64,000 nucleotides of DNA from Micromonospora pisi. Its GTDB lineage: Bacteria > Actinomycetota > Actinomycetes > Mycobacteriales > Micromonosporaceae. A model generated the notes under the pieces. The model was not told the origin of the DNA, did not search any database, and saw only the letters and a list, made by a program, of their open reading frames with translations. A program made the position numbers and the translations under genes. The stretch spans positions 5,704,001 to 5,768,000 of the forward strand of contig NZ_RBKT01000001.1 of NCBI RefSeq assembly GCF_003633685.1. Reading direction: 5' to 3'. Positions 52,790-61,823 of this stretch are shown here, in pieces. Positions within the stretch are counted from its first letter, which is position 1; every line of letters begins with the position of its first letter.

Positions 52790-54241
52790 TCAGCCGGCCA
52801 GGCCGAGAGTCTCGGCGGCGGCCCACCCGTTGGCGTGGCTGGCGCCGTACGTGGTGACGAAGGCGCGTACGCCCACCGGCCGCCAGGTCGACGGCCAGCC
52901 CATCTCGACCACGGTCACCGGGTGCCGGGCGGCGAGCGTCTCGACCAGTTCGGCCGCGCCGGCCAGCCGGTGCACGTGTCGACCGACCAGCACGATCGGC
53001 CGCCCACCGGCCAGTTCGACCAGAGCGGCAGGTTCGGTCTCGGCGGCCACCACCGGCAGGCTCTCGGTGCCGTCCAGGTGCGGCCCGAGCCCCCACGGCA
53101 CACGCCCCTCGGCGATCGTGGAGGCGGAGACGAGTTGCAGCACGAGCGGACTCTCCAGACCGGAGAGGACGCCCTCGACCCGTACCGCGCGTTTCGCCGC
53201 GGCGTACCCCAGGTTGGACGCGGTGATCTCGGCGGTCGTGCCGGCCCGGGTCCAGGCGGCGAGCGCGTCGGCGCGTCCGGCCGCCTCCTCGACCCGTGCG
53301 ACCGCGAGCCGGCCGTCGCCGATCGCGGCGACGATCGCCTCGGCCACCTCCTCGACCAGGGCGGCGTCCACGTCGGCGCCGATGCAGAGCAGGTCCGCCC
53401 CGGCGTCCAGGGCGCGGACGGCGGCCGGCCCGATCCCGCCGGCGGCCTGCGCGGCGCCCTTCATCTCCAGGGCGTCGGTGATGACCACGCCGGCGAAGCC
53501 GTACTCCCGGCGGAGCAGGTCGACCAGGACGGCCCGGCTGAACGTGGCCGGCCCCTCACCGGTCAACGCCGGCACCCGGATGTGCGCGGTCATGATCGCC
53601 TTGGCGTCGGCCGCGACCACCGCGGCGAACGGCGGCAGGTCGCGGACCCGGAGCAGGTCCAGGGGTACGTCGACGGTGGGCAGCCCGTAGTGCGAGTCGG
53701 AGATGGTGGCACCGTGGCCGGGGAAGTGCTTGGCGCAGGCGGCCACGCCGGCCGACTGGAGGCCGGCGACGGCAGCGGCGGAGTGCGCGGCGACCCGGAC
53801 CGGGTCGGCGCCGAACGAGCGGGTGCCGATGATCGGGTTGTCGTCGGCGCTGTTCACGTCGACGGTGGGGGCCAGGTTGACGTTGATCCCGAGCGCGGCC
53901 AGTTCGGCGCCGATCGCCTGGTAGACCCGACGGGTCAGGCCGACGTCGTTGACCGCGCCGAGGGCGGCGTTGCCCGGGTACGGGCTGCCGGTGGCGTGGG
54001 CCAGGCGAGTGACGTCGCCGCCCTCCTCGTCGATCGCGATCAGGACGTCAGGGCGGATCGCTCGCAGCGCGGCGGTGCTCGCCGCGACCTGGGCGGGATC
54101 GGTCACGTTGCGCCCGAACAGGGTGTGACCGGCGAGCCCGTCGGCGATCAAGCGCAGTGCCCAGTCCGGTGGCGCGCTGCCCGGGAAGGCGGCGAGCAAC
54201 GTACGCAGTGCCAACCGGCGGAGTCCAGGATCAGTCCCCAC
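52790..54241 (-). CDS. Glycoside hydrolase family 3 (NagZ-like beta-N-acetylhexosaminidase)
   Basis: About 483 residues without a signal peptide. GH3 barrel: IAIDEEGGDVTRL, INVNLAPTVDVNS, the NagZ signature ACAKHFPGHGATISDSHYGL (catalytic loop His with the following Asp), AIMTAHIRVP, and nucleophile Asp in GVVITDALEM. A C-terminal extension of about 130 residues is a second GH3 domain. It probably releases GlcNAc from muropeptides or chitin fragments in the cytosol. GTG 54241 is chosen because GAGGAGA precedes it. It is divergent from a ROK regulator, consistent with amino-sugar control. Confidence 0.9.
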   Translation of the reverse strand: MGTDPGLRRLALRTLLAAFPGSAPPDWALRLIADGLAGHTLFGRNVTDPAQVAASTAALRAIRPDVLIAIDEEGGDVTRLAHATGSPYPGNAALGAVNDVGLTRRVYQAIGAELAALGINVNLAPTVDVNSADDNPIIGTRSFGADPVRVAAHSAAAVAGLQSAGVAACAKHFPGHGATISDSHYGLPTVDVPLDLLRVRDLPPFAAVVAADAKAIMTAHIRVPALTGEGPATFSRAVLVDLLRREYGFAGVVITDALEMKGAAQAAGGIGPAAVRALDAGADLLCIGADVDAALVEEVAEAIVAAIGDGRLAVARVEEAAGRADALAAWTRAGTTAEITASNLGYAAAKRAVRVEGVLSGLESPLVLQLVSASTIAEGRVPWGLGPHLDGTESLPVVAAETEPAALVELAGGRPIVLVGRHVHRLAGAAELVETLAARHPVTVVEMGWPSTWRPVGVRAFVTTYGASHANGWAAAETLGLAG

Positions 54242-54381
54242 GTTGTCTCCTCTTCGCGGCCCCCCTGGTCCGAGTGTCGCACCAGACAGGGCCATCTCGT
54301 GACCAGGCGGTGCCCTGTCGGCTTACCGACGGGGTACCGACGGGCCGTTACGCTACGGCTACTCGGTAAAGGCTAGACCAT

Positions 54382-54404
54382 CTAATAACAAACTTTACTA
54401 ATAA
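54382..54404. promoter_or_regulatory. AT-rich operator between GH3 and ROK genes
   Basis: CTAATAA occurs at 54382 and 54398, 16 bp apart, in the only strongly AT-rich stretch of the area, and CTAATAATTAG is near-palindromic. ROK repressors bind AT-rich sites of this kind. It is directly before the ROK start. Confidence 0.55.
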
Positions 54405-54416
54405 TTAGGGGACCTG

Positions 54417-55592
54417 ATGGCCACCACCCGACTACCCGGTACGCCCCGGCTGCTGCGCGCGCTCAACGACCGCGCGGCGCTCGAACTGCTGCTCGCGCAG
54501 GGGCCGCTGACCCGGGCGCAGCTCGGGGAGTTGACCGGGCTCTCCAAGGTGACCGCCTCACAACTGGTGGAACGGCTGGAGGAACGCGGGCTGGTCGTCC
54601 GGGTCGGCGAGCAGGCCGGCGGTCGTGGACCGAACGCCCAGCTCTACGCGGTGGAACCGGGCAGCGCGCACGTGGTCGGAGTGGACGTGGGCCCGGACCG
54701 GGTGGTCGCCGCCTGCGCCGACATCACCGGCAAGGTCATCGGTCGGGTCGAACAGTCCACCCGGGACACCGACGACCCGGTCGGCCTCGTGCACAACGCG
54801 GTGGTCCGTACGGTCAGCAGCGCCGGAGCGTCGCTGGAGAGCGTACGACGGGTGGTGCTCGGCACCCCCGGTCTGGTCGACCCGGCCACCGGCGACATCA
54901 CCTTCGCGTTCAACCTGCCGCGCTGGCACCGGGGACTACTCGCCGCCCTCCGGGAGGACCTGCACACCCCGGTCGTCTTCGAGAACGACGTCAACCTCGC
55001 CGCGCTCGCCGAGGCGCAGTCCGGTGCGGCCCGAGGTGTGGACGACTTCGTCCTGGTCTGGGTCGGCGTCGGCGTCGGCCTGGCGATCGTGCTGGGCGGC
55101 CGGCTGCACCACGGCAGCACCGGCGCGGCGGGCGAGATCGGCTACCTGCCGGTCCCCGGCGCGACCATCCCACGTGACGTCTCGCGCCGGGCCAAGCCCG
55201 CGTTCCAGCAGCTCGCCGCCGCCGACGCGGTCCGGGTGATCGCCCGCGAGCACGGCTTCCGGGCGCCGACAGCCGGCGACGCGGTACGGGCGGCGATCGC
55301 CGCCGGCACCGAGGGTGGACCGGTCCTGGACGAGCTGGCCCGCCGGCTGGCGCTCGGGGTGGCCAGCACCTGCGTCGTACTCGACCCGCCGTTGGTGGTG
55401 CTGGCCGGCGAGGTCGGTCAGGCCGGCGGGAGCGCGCTCGCCGAACGGGTCCAGCACGAGGTAGCCGCGATCACCCTGGTCACGCCCCGCGTGGTGGTGA
55501 CCGAACTGACCGAGGAACCGGTGCTGCGCGGCGCACTGCGTACCGCCCTCGACGCGGTCCGGGACGAGGTGTTCGGCTCCACCGTCGGCTGA
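54417..55592 (+). CDS. ROK-family transcriptional regulator (NagC/XylR-like)
   Basis: 391 residues. N-terminal winged HTH (RAALELLLAQGPLTRAQLGE, LTGLSKVTASQLVERLEERG) followed by a ROK domain with VGVDVGPDRVVAA, the END motif in VVFENDVNLAALAEA and the E in GSTGAAGEIGYLPVPG. The usual zinc-binding CxCGxxGC after this point is absent, and the first ATP loop lacks its Thr. It is therefore a repressor, not a sugar kinase. AGGGG precedes the ATG. Divergent from the GH3 gene with an AT-rich site between. The inducer is probably an amino sugar, by context. Confidence 0.88.
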   Translation: MATTRLPGTPRLLRALNDRAALELLLAQGPLTRAQLGELTGLSKVTASQLVERLEERGLVVRVGEQAGGRGPNAQLYAVEPGSAHVVGVDVGPDRVVAACADITGKVIGRVEQSTRDTDDPVGLVHNAVVRTVSSAGASLESVRRVVLGTPGLVDPATGDITFAFNLPRWHRGLLAALREDLHTPVVFENDVNLAALAEAQSGAARGVDDFVLVWVGVGVGLAIVLGGRLHHGSTGAAGEIGYLPVPGATIPRDVSRRAKPAFQQLAAADAVRVIAREHGFRAPTAGDAVRAAIAAGTEGGPVLDELARRLALGVASTCVVLDPPLVVLAGEVGQAGGSALAERVQHEVAAITLVTPRVVVTELTEEPVLRGALRTALDAVRDEVFGSTVG

Positions 55593-55632
55593 CGGGTAAG
55601 GAAGGGCCCCTTGTTAACGCTATGCGCTCGGG

Positions 55633-56921
55633 TTCTGGGGATCGTTGCAACGCCTGAGTGTTTCAGGGGTTGCAGTGTTCGAGAGCCGTTCGGATCGTCG
55701 GTCGCAGGGTCGTAAGCAACTCCGTGCCGAACGTCAGGCATATTTGGATCTTGTGGCGCGGGGTGTGGGTACGAGTGAGGCGTGTCGCCTGGTGGGGATC
55801 AACCGGAGGACCGGTCACCGCTGGCGGTATGGCAGGGAAAGCCAGACGAAGGCCGGGTGGCAGGGCGATCGAGGCTCTGCCGTCCGGCCTTCGTCTGGGT
55901 CGGCCCGCTACTTGTCGCAGGACGAGAGGATCGTGATCGCGGACCGGCTTCGTGAGGGTGCGTCGCAGGCGGCGATCGCGGTGGAGTTGGGCCGTCCGGC
56001 GTGCACGATCAGCCGGGAGATACGCCGTAATCGTCATCCGGGTAGTGGTGTTTACCGGCCCTACGCCGCGCAGGAGCGTGCTGACAGTCGGCGTCCACGT
56101 CCGAAGCCCGGCAAGATCGCCGCCCACCCCGAGCTACGCGACCTGGTGCAGGGAATGCTGGATCTCAGACACAGTCCCGAGCAGATCAGCTGTCGGCTCC
56201 GCAGGGACTTCCCCGAGCGAAGCGAGTTGCACGTGTCTCACGAGACGATTTACCAGGCGCTCTACGTCCAGGGCCGTGGCGAGTTACGCCGTGAACTCAC
56301 CGCGGCCCTGCGGACCGGACGCGCCGTGCGTCGACCCCGCCGGCAGCCAGGGCAACGTCAGACCCGTTTCGTCGCACCGATGCTCATGATCAGTGACCGG
56401 CCGGCCGAGGTCGAGGACCGGGCCGTGCCCGGACACTGGGAAGGCGACCTGATCATCGGCAAGGACAGTACCTCCGCGATCGGCACCCTCGTCGAACGCG
56501 CCACCCGCTACGTCCTGCTCGTGCACCTGGGCCACGACCGGACCGCCGACCACGTCCGCGACGGCCTACTCGCCACGATGAACACCCTGCCCACCCACCT
56601 GAAACGCTCCCTGACCTGGGACCAGGGCGGCGAGATGGCACTACACCACGAGTTCACCATGGCCACCGACATGCCGGTCTACTTCTGTGACCCGCACTCA
56701 CCCTGGCAACGCGGCTCGAACGAGAACACCAACGGACTACTCCGCCAGTACTTCCCCAAAGGCACCGACCTGTCCACCCACAGCCCGGAACACCTCGCCG
56801 CCGTCGCCGCCGAACTCAACGGCCGACCACGCAAAACGCTCGGCTGGGACACCCCAGCCGAGCGTCTCGCTAAGCTCCTAGCCGTCACCGGCTAGCCATC
56901 GTGTTGCAACGACCCCTGGAA
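55633..56921 (+). mobile_element. IS30-family insertion sequence, about 1.29 kb
   Basis: Imperfect terminal inverted repeats of 19 bp: left TTCTGGGGATCGTTGCAAC (55633-55651), right GTTGCAACGACCCCTGGAA (56903-56921), 16 of 19 matching. They enclose a single full-length IS30-type transposase gene. The exact outer boundary and target duplication are unclear. Confidence 0.85.
55675..56895 (+). CDS. IS30-family transposase
   Basis: About 406 residues. N-terminal HTH (LSQDERIVIADRLREGASQA then AIAVELGRPACTISREIRRN), a second helical region (HSPEQISCRLRRDFP, LHVSHETIYQALY) and an RNase-H-like DDE domain: first Asp in GHWEGDLIIGK, second Asp in LTWDQGGEM, Glu in NENTNGLLRQYFPKGTDLS. All three catalytic residues are present and the frame is intact, so it may be active. 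GTG 55675 has AGGGG 5 nt upstream and lies inside the left inverted repeat; an earlier TTG would start in the repeat itself. One TTA codon at 56284. Confidence 0.95.
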   Translation: MFESRSDRRSQGRKQLRAERQAYLDLVARGVGTSEACRLVGINRRTGHRWRYGRESQTKAGWQGDRGSAVRPSSGSARYLSQDERIVIADRLREGASQAAIAVELGRPACTISREIRRNRHPGSGVYRPYAAQERADSRRPRPKPGKIAAHPELRDLVQGMLDLRHSPEQISCRLRRDFPERSELHVSHETIYQALYVQGRGELRRELTAALRTGRAVRRPRRQPGQRQTRFVAPMLMISDRPAEVEDRAVPGHWEGDLIIGKDSTSAIGTLVERATRYVLLVHLGHDRTADHVRDGLLATMNTLPTHLKRSLTWDQGGEMALHHEFTMATDMPVYFCDPHSPWQRGSNENTNGLLRQYFPKGTDLSTHSPEHLAAVAAELNGRPRKTLGWDTPAERLAKLLAVTG

Positions 56922-56970
56922 TCCGCCGCGTTAACAAGGGGCCCTTCCTTACCCGCGTAGCGGCGGGTGG

Positions 56971-57966
56971 TCAGACGAGGTCGCGTTTGCGGAAGGAGGC
57001 GAACGAGCCGGCGACGAAGGCGGCCACGACGAGCGAGAGCACCAGCAGACCGATCGGCCAGTTGACCGCGTACAACACCGGTGGGCAGTACATCTCCTGG
57101 CAGTTCGCCGCGGTGGCGCTGAGCTGGACCTGGCCGAGCAGCCAGGCGCCGATGTAGGTGGAGAGCATCCACATGTCCGGGCGCGGCGCGTCGATGATCT
57201 CCATCACGATCCGCCCGCCGCCCTCCCAGAGCACCGCGTACGCGGCGAGCACGCCGAGCGCGGCGGCGGTGTGCCGACCCAGTACGGCGATCGTGAAGCC
57301 GATCGCGGTCACCATCAGGGTCAGCACCCAGCCCCGGATGAGGGTCGGCAGGAGGTAGCTCCAGAAGTCCACGTCCAACGTGCCGGTGATCCCGCGTACC
57401 TCGGCGACCAGCCAGAACGCGCTGACGAAGAGCAGTGACGCCACGACCGACACCCCGAATACGGCACCGAGCAGTGTGCCCAGTTTGGTGCCGAGCACGG
57501 TGAGCCGCTGGGGTCGCCAGAGCAGCAGGTTGGTCATGCCGCCGGAGGTCAGGTCGGCGCCGATGTAGGAGGCACCGACCAGGAAACCGAAGAGCGCCAG
57601 GAATGTGATCAGGAAGTAGACCAGTCCCCGGATCTGTCGCTCGAAGACGAAGACCCCGTTCAGGAAGTCCTCGATCTGGGGCCGGTCGAGCGGGATCGTG
57701 TCGCAGTCGCGCGGATACCTGGCCCGTTCGTCCTCGGACGCGCCCGGACGGTTGGCCAGCCGGCACGCCGCCAGCCGGCGTTCGTCCTCGTCAAGTTCAC
57801 GCTGCACCTGGGTCTGCGCGTGGGAGAGTTCCGCCGCGTCGGGCTTGTGCGAGCCGGAGACGGTGGTGGCGACGGTCACCGTGAACGCGGCGATCAGCAG
57901 CGCCAGCATGAGTTGGACGAAGCGGCGCGACGCCAGTCGTTCCAGCTCGGCCTGGACCAGGTTCAC
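56971..57966 (-). CDS. ABC-2 type transporter permease
   Basis: 331 residues, six transmembrane segments. The first helix is FVQLMLALLIAAFTVTVATT; a soluble loop with DEDERRLAACRLANRPG follows, then VYFLITFLALFGFLVGASYI, the coupling region GADLTSGGMTNLLLWRPQRL, and four further helices. Two cysteines at AANCQEMYCPP are in an extracytoplasmic loop. It forms an exporter with the ATPase encoded upstream, to which it is coupled by an ATGA overlap. The substrate is unknown. Convergent to the ROK gene, with the split palindrome between. Confidence 0.88.
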   Translation of the reverse strand: MNLVQAELERLASRRFVQLMLALLIAAFTVTVATTVSGSHKPDAAELSHAQTQVQRELDEDERRLAACRLANRPGASEDERARYPRDCDTIPLDRPQIEDFLNGVFVFERQIRGLVYFLITFLALFGFLVGASYIGADLTSGGMTNLLLWRPQRLTVLGTKLGTLLGAVFGVSVVASLLFVSAFWLVAEVRGITGTLDVDFWSYLLPTLIRGWVLTLMVTAIGFTIAVLGRHTAAALGVLAAYAVLWEGGGRIVMEIIDAPRPDMWMLSTYIGAWLLGQVQLSATAANCQEMYCPPVLYAVNWPIGLLVLSLVVAAFVAGSFASFRKRDLV

Positions 57967-59063
57967 GCCTTCGTCTCCTCATCGGTGGTGGCCGCCGGTC
58001 CGGTTCCGGCGAGGGCGGCCGCCCTCGCGTCGGCGGGTGCCGGGTGGACGGTCGCCAGGCCGAGTTCGATTTCCGCTTCCGGCCCGTCGTGGTCCAGGTC
58101 GGCCCGCCGGGGGCGTACGGAGTCGTCGAGCTGGTGTGGGATGCCGGGTCGTGGGACGGTGCCGGTCAGTTCGAGGAAGACGCTCTCCAGGTCCGGGGTG
58201 AGTGGGGTCAGCTCGCGTACCCAGAGGTCCTGTTCGCCGAGGGCCCGGGTGAGCGCGGCGGGATCGGTCACACCGCCGACCACCAGGTGTTCGGGGTGGA
58301 TCACCAGGGGGTGGCCGGCCGCCTCGATCACCTCGGCGGCGCGGGCCTGGTCGTCGACCCGTACCCGGTATTCGCCCTGGTCGAAGCCGGCGAGCACTTC
58401 TGTCACCGGTCCGGCGGTGACCCGGCGTCCCCGGGAGATGATCGTGACGTGGTCGCAGATCAGTTCGATCTCGGCGAGGATGTGGCTGGAGAGGAGCACG
58501 GTGACCCCGGCCCGGGTGAGGTCACGCATCAGGTCGCGCATCTCGCGGATGCCGGCCGGGTCCAGGCCGTTTGCCGGCTCGTCGAGGATCAGCAGTTCGG
58601 GGTTCTTGAGCAGGGCCGACGCGACGGCGAGGCGCTGTTTCATGCCGAGCGAGTAGCCCCTGACCCGGTCGTTGCCCCGGTCCCGCAGACCGACCCGTTC
58701 CAGGACCTCGTCCACTCGGGTCGGTGGTACGTCGCCGGCGGTGGCGAGCAGGCGGAGGGTACGCCGGCCGGTGAAGTTGCCGAAGAACTGTGGGCTCTCG
58801 ACGATCGCACCGAACCGGGGCGCCACCACGGGCAGCCGCTCGGGCGACGGTTCGCCGAACACCCTCATCTGCCCGGCGTCGGCGCGTACCAGGCCGAGGA
58901 GCGTACGCAGGGTGGTGGTCTTGCCGGACCCGTTCGACCCGAGGAAGCCGTGCACCTGACCGGTCTCGACCAGCATGTCGAAGCCGTCCAGCGCGACCCA
59001 TGGCTGGTCGCGCCGGTGCCGGAAGGTCTTGCGTAATCCCTGAATCTCGATGACCGCGCTCAC
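57963..59063 (-). CDS. ABC transporter ATP-binding protein
   Basis: 366 residues. Walker A GSNGSGKTTTL near residue 43, signature YSLGMKQRLAVASAL near 138, Walker B LLILDEPANGLDP near 158, switch His in LLSSHILAEIELI. After about residue 300 there is an acidic/Ala-rich tail of 65 residues (DDSVRPRRADLDHDGPEAEI) not needed for ATPase function. It drives the permease that overlaps it by 4 bp. The ATG is preceded by a weak GGCGGGC purine stretch. Drug- or peptide-export ATPases have this layout. Confidence 0.92.
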   Translation of the reverse strand: MSAVIEIQGLRKTFRHRRDQPWVALDGFDMLVETGQVHGFLGSNGSGKTTTLRTLLGLVRADAGQMRVFGEPSPERLPVVAPRFGAIVESPQFFGNFTGRRTLRLLATAGDVPPTRVDEVLERVGLRDRGNDRVRGYSLGMKQRLAVASALLKNPELLILDEPANGLDPAGIREMRDLMRDLTRAGVTVLLSSHILAEIELICDHVTIISRGRRVTAGPVTEVLAGFDQGEYRVRVDDQARAAEVIEAAGHPLVIHPEHLVVGGVTDPAALTRALGEQDLWVRELTPLTPDLESVFLELTGTVPRPGIPHQLDDSVRPRRADLDHDGPEAEIELGLATVHPAPADARAAALAGTGPAATTDEETKA

Positions 59064-59192
59064 GCGCCCGCCTCGCCGCGTCGCTTCATGTGGGTCTCCG
59101 GGTCCTCAGCGTGATCAATGACACGGCGCCTCACCTTACGGGCAGGGAGGCGTCCGTGGGAGCCCGCCACACCTGCGTGGTTGGATGGTCGG

Positions 59193-60044
59193 GTGCCTAC
59201 TGAGCTGGTCCACAACGTCGCCGGTGCGGCTGCCGCCGGTCCGTCCCAGAACCCGGCCGATGACGACCTGGTGATCGACCTCGCCGGGGTGAATGTGGTG
59301 CGTACCGGCACCCATCTGCTGCGCGACCTGAGCTGGCGGGTGGAGCTGGACGAGCGCTGGGTGGTGCTCGGCCCGAACGGCGCGGGCAAGACGACGCTGC
59401 TGAACCTGGCCGGTGGGCGGGCGCATCCGACCAGTGGGACGGTACGGGTGCTCGGTGAGCGGATCGGCCGGACCGACATGGCGGAGCTGCGGACCCGGAT
59501 CGGCCTGACCACGGCCGGTCTCGCCGAGCGCATCCCTGCCGACGAACCGGTACGCGACGTGGTGCTGACTGCGGCCTGGTCGGTGGTGGGCCGGTGGCGG
59601 GAGAGCTACGACGCGATGGACGAGGTACGGGCGCGTGCCCTGCTGGAGCAGTTCGGGGTGGCGGGTCTGGCCGACCGGCGTTACGGCACCCTCTCCGAGG
59701 GGGAGCGTAAGCGGGTGCAGATCGCCCGTGCACTGATGACCGATCCGGAGTTGCTGCTGCTGGACGAGCCGGCGGCCGGTCTGGACCTGGGCGGGCGCGA
59801 GGACCTGGTGACCCGGCTGGCGAACTTGGCCCGTGACCCGGACGCACCGGCGCTGGTGCTGATCACCCATCACGTCGAGGAGATCCCGCCGGGCTTCACC
59901 CACGCGCTGTTGCTGCGTGAGGGTGGGGTCGTCGCGCAGGGCCTGCTCGGTGACACGATCACCGGCGAGAACCTGACCCGTACGTTCGGGGTGGCGCTCA
60001 CCGTCGAGCGGGTTGGCGAACGGTTCGCCGCGCGCGCCGCCTGA
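59193..60044 (+). CDS. ABC transporter ATP-binding protein (YlmA-like, no permease nearby)
   Basis: About 283 residues. Walker A LGPNGAGKTTLLNLAGG, signature GTLSEGERKRVQIARAL, Walker B LLLLDEPAAGLDLGG and H-loop LITHHVEEIP. The H-H-V-E-E-I-P form and the compact size match YlmA-type ATPases. No permease gene adjoins it, so it works with a partner elsewhere or in another process. GTG 59193 is the most likely start; upstream codons in frame are open but Arg-rich and unlike the family. It is divergent from the ABC pair before it. Confidence 0.85.
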   Translation: MPTELVHNVAGAAAAGPSQNPADDDLVIDLAGVNVVRTGTHLLRDLSWRVELDERWVVLGPNGAGKTTLLNLAGGRAHPTSGTVRVLGERIGRTDMAELRTRIGLTTAGLAERIPADEPVRDVVLTAAWSVVGRWRESYDAMDEVRARALLEQFGVAGLADRRYGTLSEGERKRVQIARALMTDPELLLLDEPAAGLDLGGREDLVTRLANLARDPDAPALVLITHHVEEIPPGFTHALLLREGGVVAQGLLGDTITGENLTRTFGVALTVERVGERFAARAA

Positions 60045-60112
60045 TCTCTCCTCTCGGCCCTCGACCGAGCCGGTCAGCAATCCAGTCAGCAATCCGGACA
60101 AGTGTCGATTTG

Positions 60113-60141
60113 TTGACTCAACTGTTAACTGAATTTACTGT
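60113..60141 (+). promoter_or_regulatory. SigA-like promoter of the cellulase gene
   Basis: TTGACT (60113-60118), 17-bp spacer, TACTGT (60136-60141), 50 bp before the ATG. A tandem 12-bp direct repeat of GTCAGCAATCC lies just upstream at 60073-60096 and could bind a regulator. Confidence 0.65.
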
Positions 60142-60191
60142 TCCTTCATCGACGTGTGTCGTCATATCGACCGAACCGTCAGGGGAGCAGG

Positions 60192-61823
60192 ATGAACAGA
60201 CTTCGTCGGCTGGCGACGCTGGTGTCCGCCACCGCGCTGGCCGCAGCGTCCGCCGTGCTGGTGGCGCCGAGCGCGTACGCGGCGACCGCCAGCTTCGCCA
60301 AGACCCAGGACTGGGGCAGCGGGTACGAGGCCCTCTTCACCGTCCGCAACGACACGAGCAGCACGATCACCAGTTGGCGGGTCGAGTTCGATCTGCCCGG
60401 CGGCTCCACCATCGGCAGTTCCTGGGACGCGGTCCGGACCAGCTCCGGTAACCGCCACAGCTTCGCCAACCAGTCCTGGAACGGCACCCTCGGCGCGGGG
60501 GCGAGCACCACCTTCGGCTTCACCGTCTCCGGCACCGGCACCCCGACCAACTGCACCGTCAACGGCGGGTCCTGCACCGGCGGCGGGGGCGGCGGCGACA
60601 CCCAGGCACCCACCACGCCGGGCAACCTGCGCAGTACCTCGGTCACCGCGAACAGCGTCTCGCTGGCCTGGAACGCGTCGACCGACAACGTCGGCGTCAC
60701 CGGCTACAACATCTACCGGGGTGGGACGCTCGCGACCACGGTCACCGGCACCAGCGGCACCGTCGGCGGGTTGACCGCCGCCACCGCGTACACCTTCACG
60801 GTCCGGGCGCGGGACGCGGCCGGCAACCTTTCGGCGGTCAGCAACCAGGTCAGCGCGACCACCGCCCCCGGTGGTGGTGGCGGCAGCACCCCGGCGGCGA
60901 TCAACGGCCAGCTCCGGGTCTGCGGCACCAAGCTCTGCAACCGGTACGACCAGCCGATCCAGTTGCGTGGCATGAGCACGCACGGCATCCAGTGGTACGC
61001 CCAGTGCGTCAACAACAACTCGCTCGACGCGCTCGCCACCGACTGGCGGGCCGACGTGCTGCGGATTTCGATGTACATCCAGGAGGGTGGGTACGAGACC
61101 GACCCGCGCGGCTTCACCGACCGGGTGCACGACTACATCGAGCGCGCCACCGCCCGGGGCATGTACGCCATCGTGGACTGGCACATGCTCACCCCCGGTG
61201 ACCCGAACGACAACCTGAGCCGGGCCCGCACCTTCTTCACCGAGATCGCCAGCCGGCACAAGGACAAGACCAACATCCTGTACGAGGTGGCGAACGAGCC
61301 GAACGGCGTCGGCTGGTCCAGCATCAAGTCGTACGCGGAGCAGATCATCCCGGTGATCCGTGCACAGGACCCGGACGGTGTGGTGCTGGTCGGCACTCGC
61401 GCCTGGTCCTCGCTCGGCCTCTCCGACGGTGCCAGCGAGACCGAGGTGATCAATAACCCGGTCAACGCCACCAACATCATGTACACCTTCCACTTCTATG
61501 CCGCCTCGCACGGCTCGTCGTACCTGAACGCGTTGTCGCGGGCCGCCGACCGGATCCCGATGTTCGTCACCGAGTTCGGCACCCAGACCGCCTCCGGTGA
61601 CGGGGCCAACAACTTCACCCAGGCGCAGGCGTACCTCGACCTGATGGCGACGAAGAAGATCAGTTGGGTGAACTGGAACTTCTCCGACGACTTCCGCTCC
61701 GGAGCCGTCTTCAACACCGGCACCTGCAACGGCACCTCGTACGCCGGCACCGGGGTCCTCAAGCCCGCCGGTGTCTGGGTACGCGACCGCATCCGTACCG
61801 CCGACGACTTCCCCACCGGCTGA
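60192..61823 (+). CDS. Secreted CBM2-Fn3-GH5 cellulase (endoglucanase)
   Basis: About 543 residues. Signal peptide MNRLRRLATLVSATALAAAS then AVLVAPSAYA. Cellulose-binding CBM2 at about 31-130 with exposed Trp residues (KTQDWGSGYEALFTV, SSWDAVR, FANQSWNGTLG). A Gly-rich linker leads to an Fn3 domain at about 138-222 (SVSLAWNASTDNVGVTGYNI). A second Gly linker precedes the GH5 barrel: QLRGMSTHGIQW, acid/base Glu in YEVANEPNG near 366 and nucleophile Glu in FVTEFGTQ near 460. It cuts beta-1,4-glucan outside the cell. AGGGGAGCAGG precedes ATG 60192. Confidence 0.96.
   Translation: MNRLRRLATLVSATALAAASAVLVAPSAYAATASFAKTQDWGSGYEALFTVRNDTSSTITSWRVEFDLPGGSTIGSSWDAVRTSSGNRHSFANQSWNGTLGAGASTTFGFTVSGTGTPTNCTVNGGSCTGGGGGGDTQAPTTPGNLRSTSVTANSVSLAWNASTDNVGVTGYNIYRGGTLATTVTGTSGTVGGLTAATAYTFTVRARDAAGNLSAVSNQVSATTAPGGGGGSTPAAINGQLRVCGTKLCNRYDQPIQLRGMSTHGIQWYAQCVNNNSLDALATDWRADVLRISMYIQEGGYETDPRGFTDRVHDYIERATARGMYAIVDWHMLTPGDPNDNLSRARTFFTEIASRHKDKTNILYEVANEPNGVGWSSIKSYAEQIIPVIRAQDPDGVVLVGTRAWSSLGLSDGASETEVINNPVNATNIMYTFHFYAASHGSSYLNALSRAADRIPMFVTEFGTQTASGDGANNFTQAQAYLDLMATKKISWVNWNFSDDFRSGAVFNTGTCNGTSYAGTGVLKPAGVWVRDRIRTADDFPTG

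Larger units (their letters stand above)
55597..56951. repeat. Intergenic palindrome split by an IS30 insertion
   Basis: The arms at 55597-55620 and 56928-56951 are perfect 24-base reverse complements, containing AAGGAAGGGCCCCTTGTTAA and TTAACAAGGGGCCCTTCCTT. The IS sits in what was the loop. Without it the hairpin would separate the converging ROK and ABC genes. Confidence 0.88.

Noticed and set aside
55621-56930. Target-site duplication of the IS30 element
   Set aside because: I could not find matching short direct repeats at either side with the boundaries that I can see, so none is claimed.
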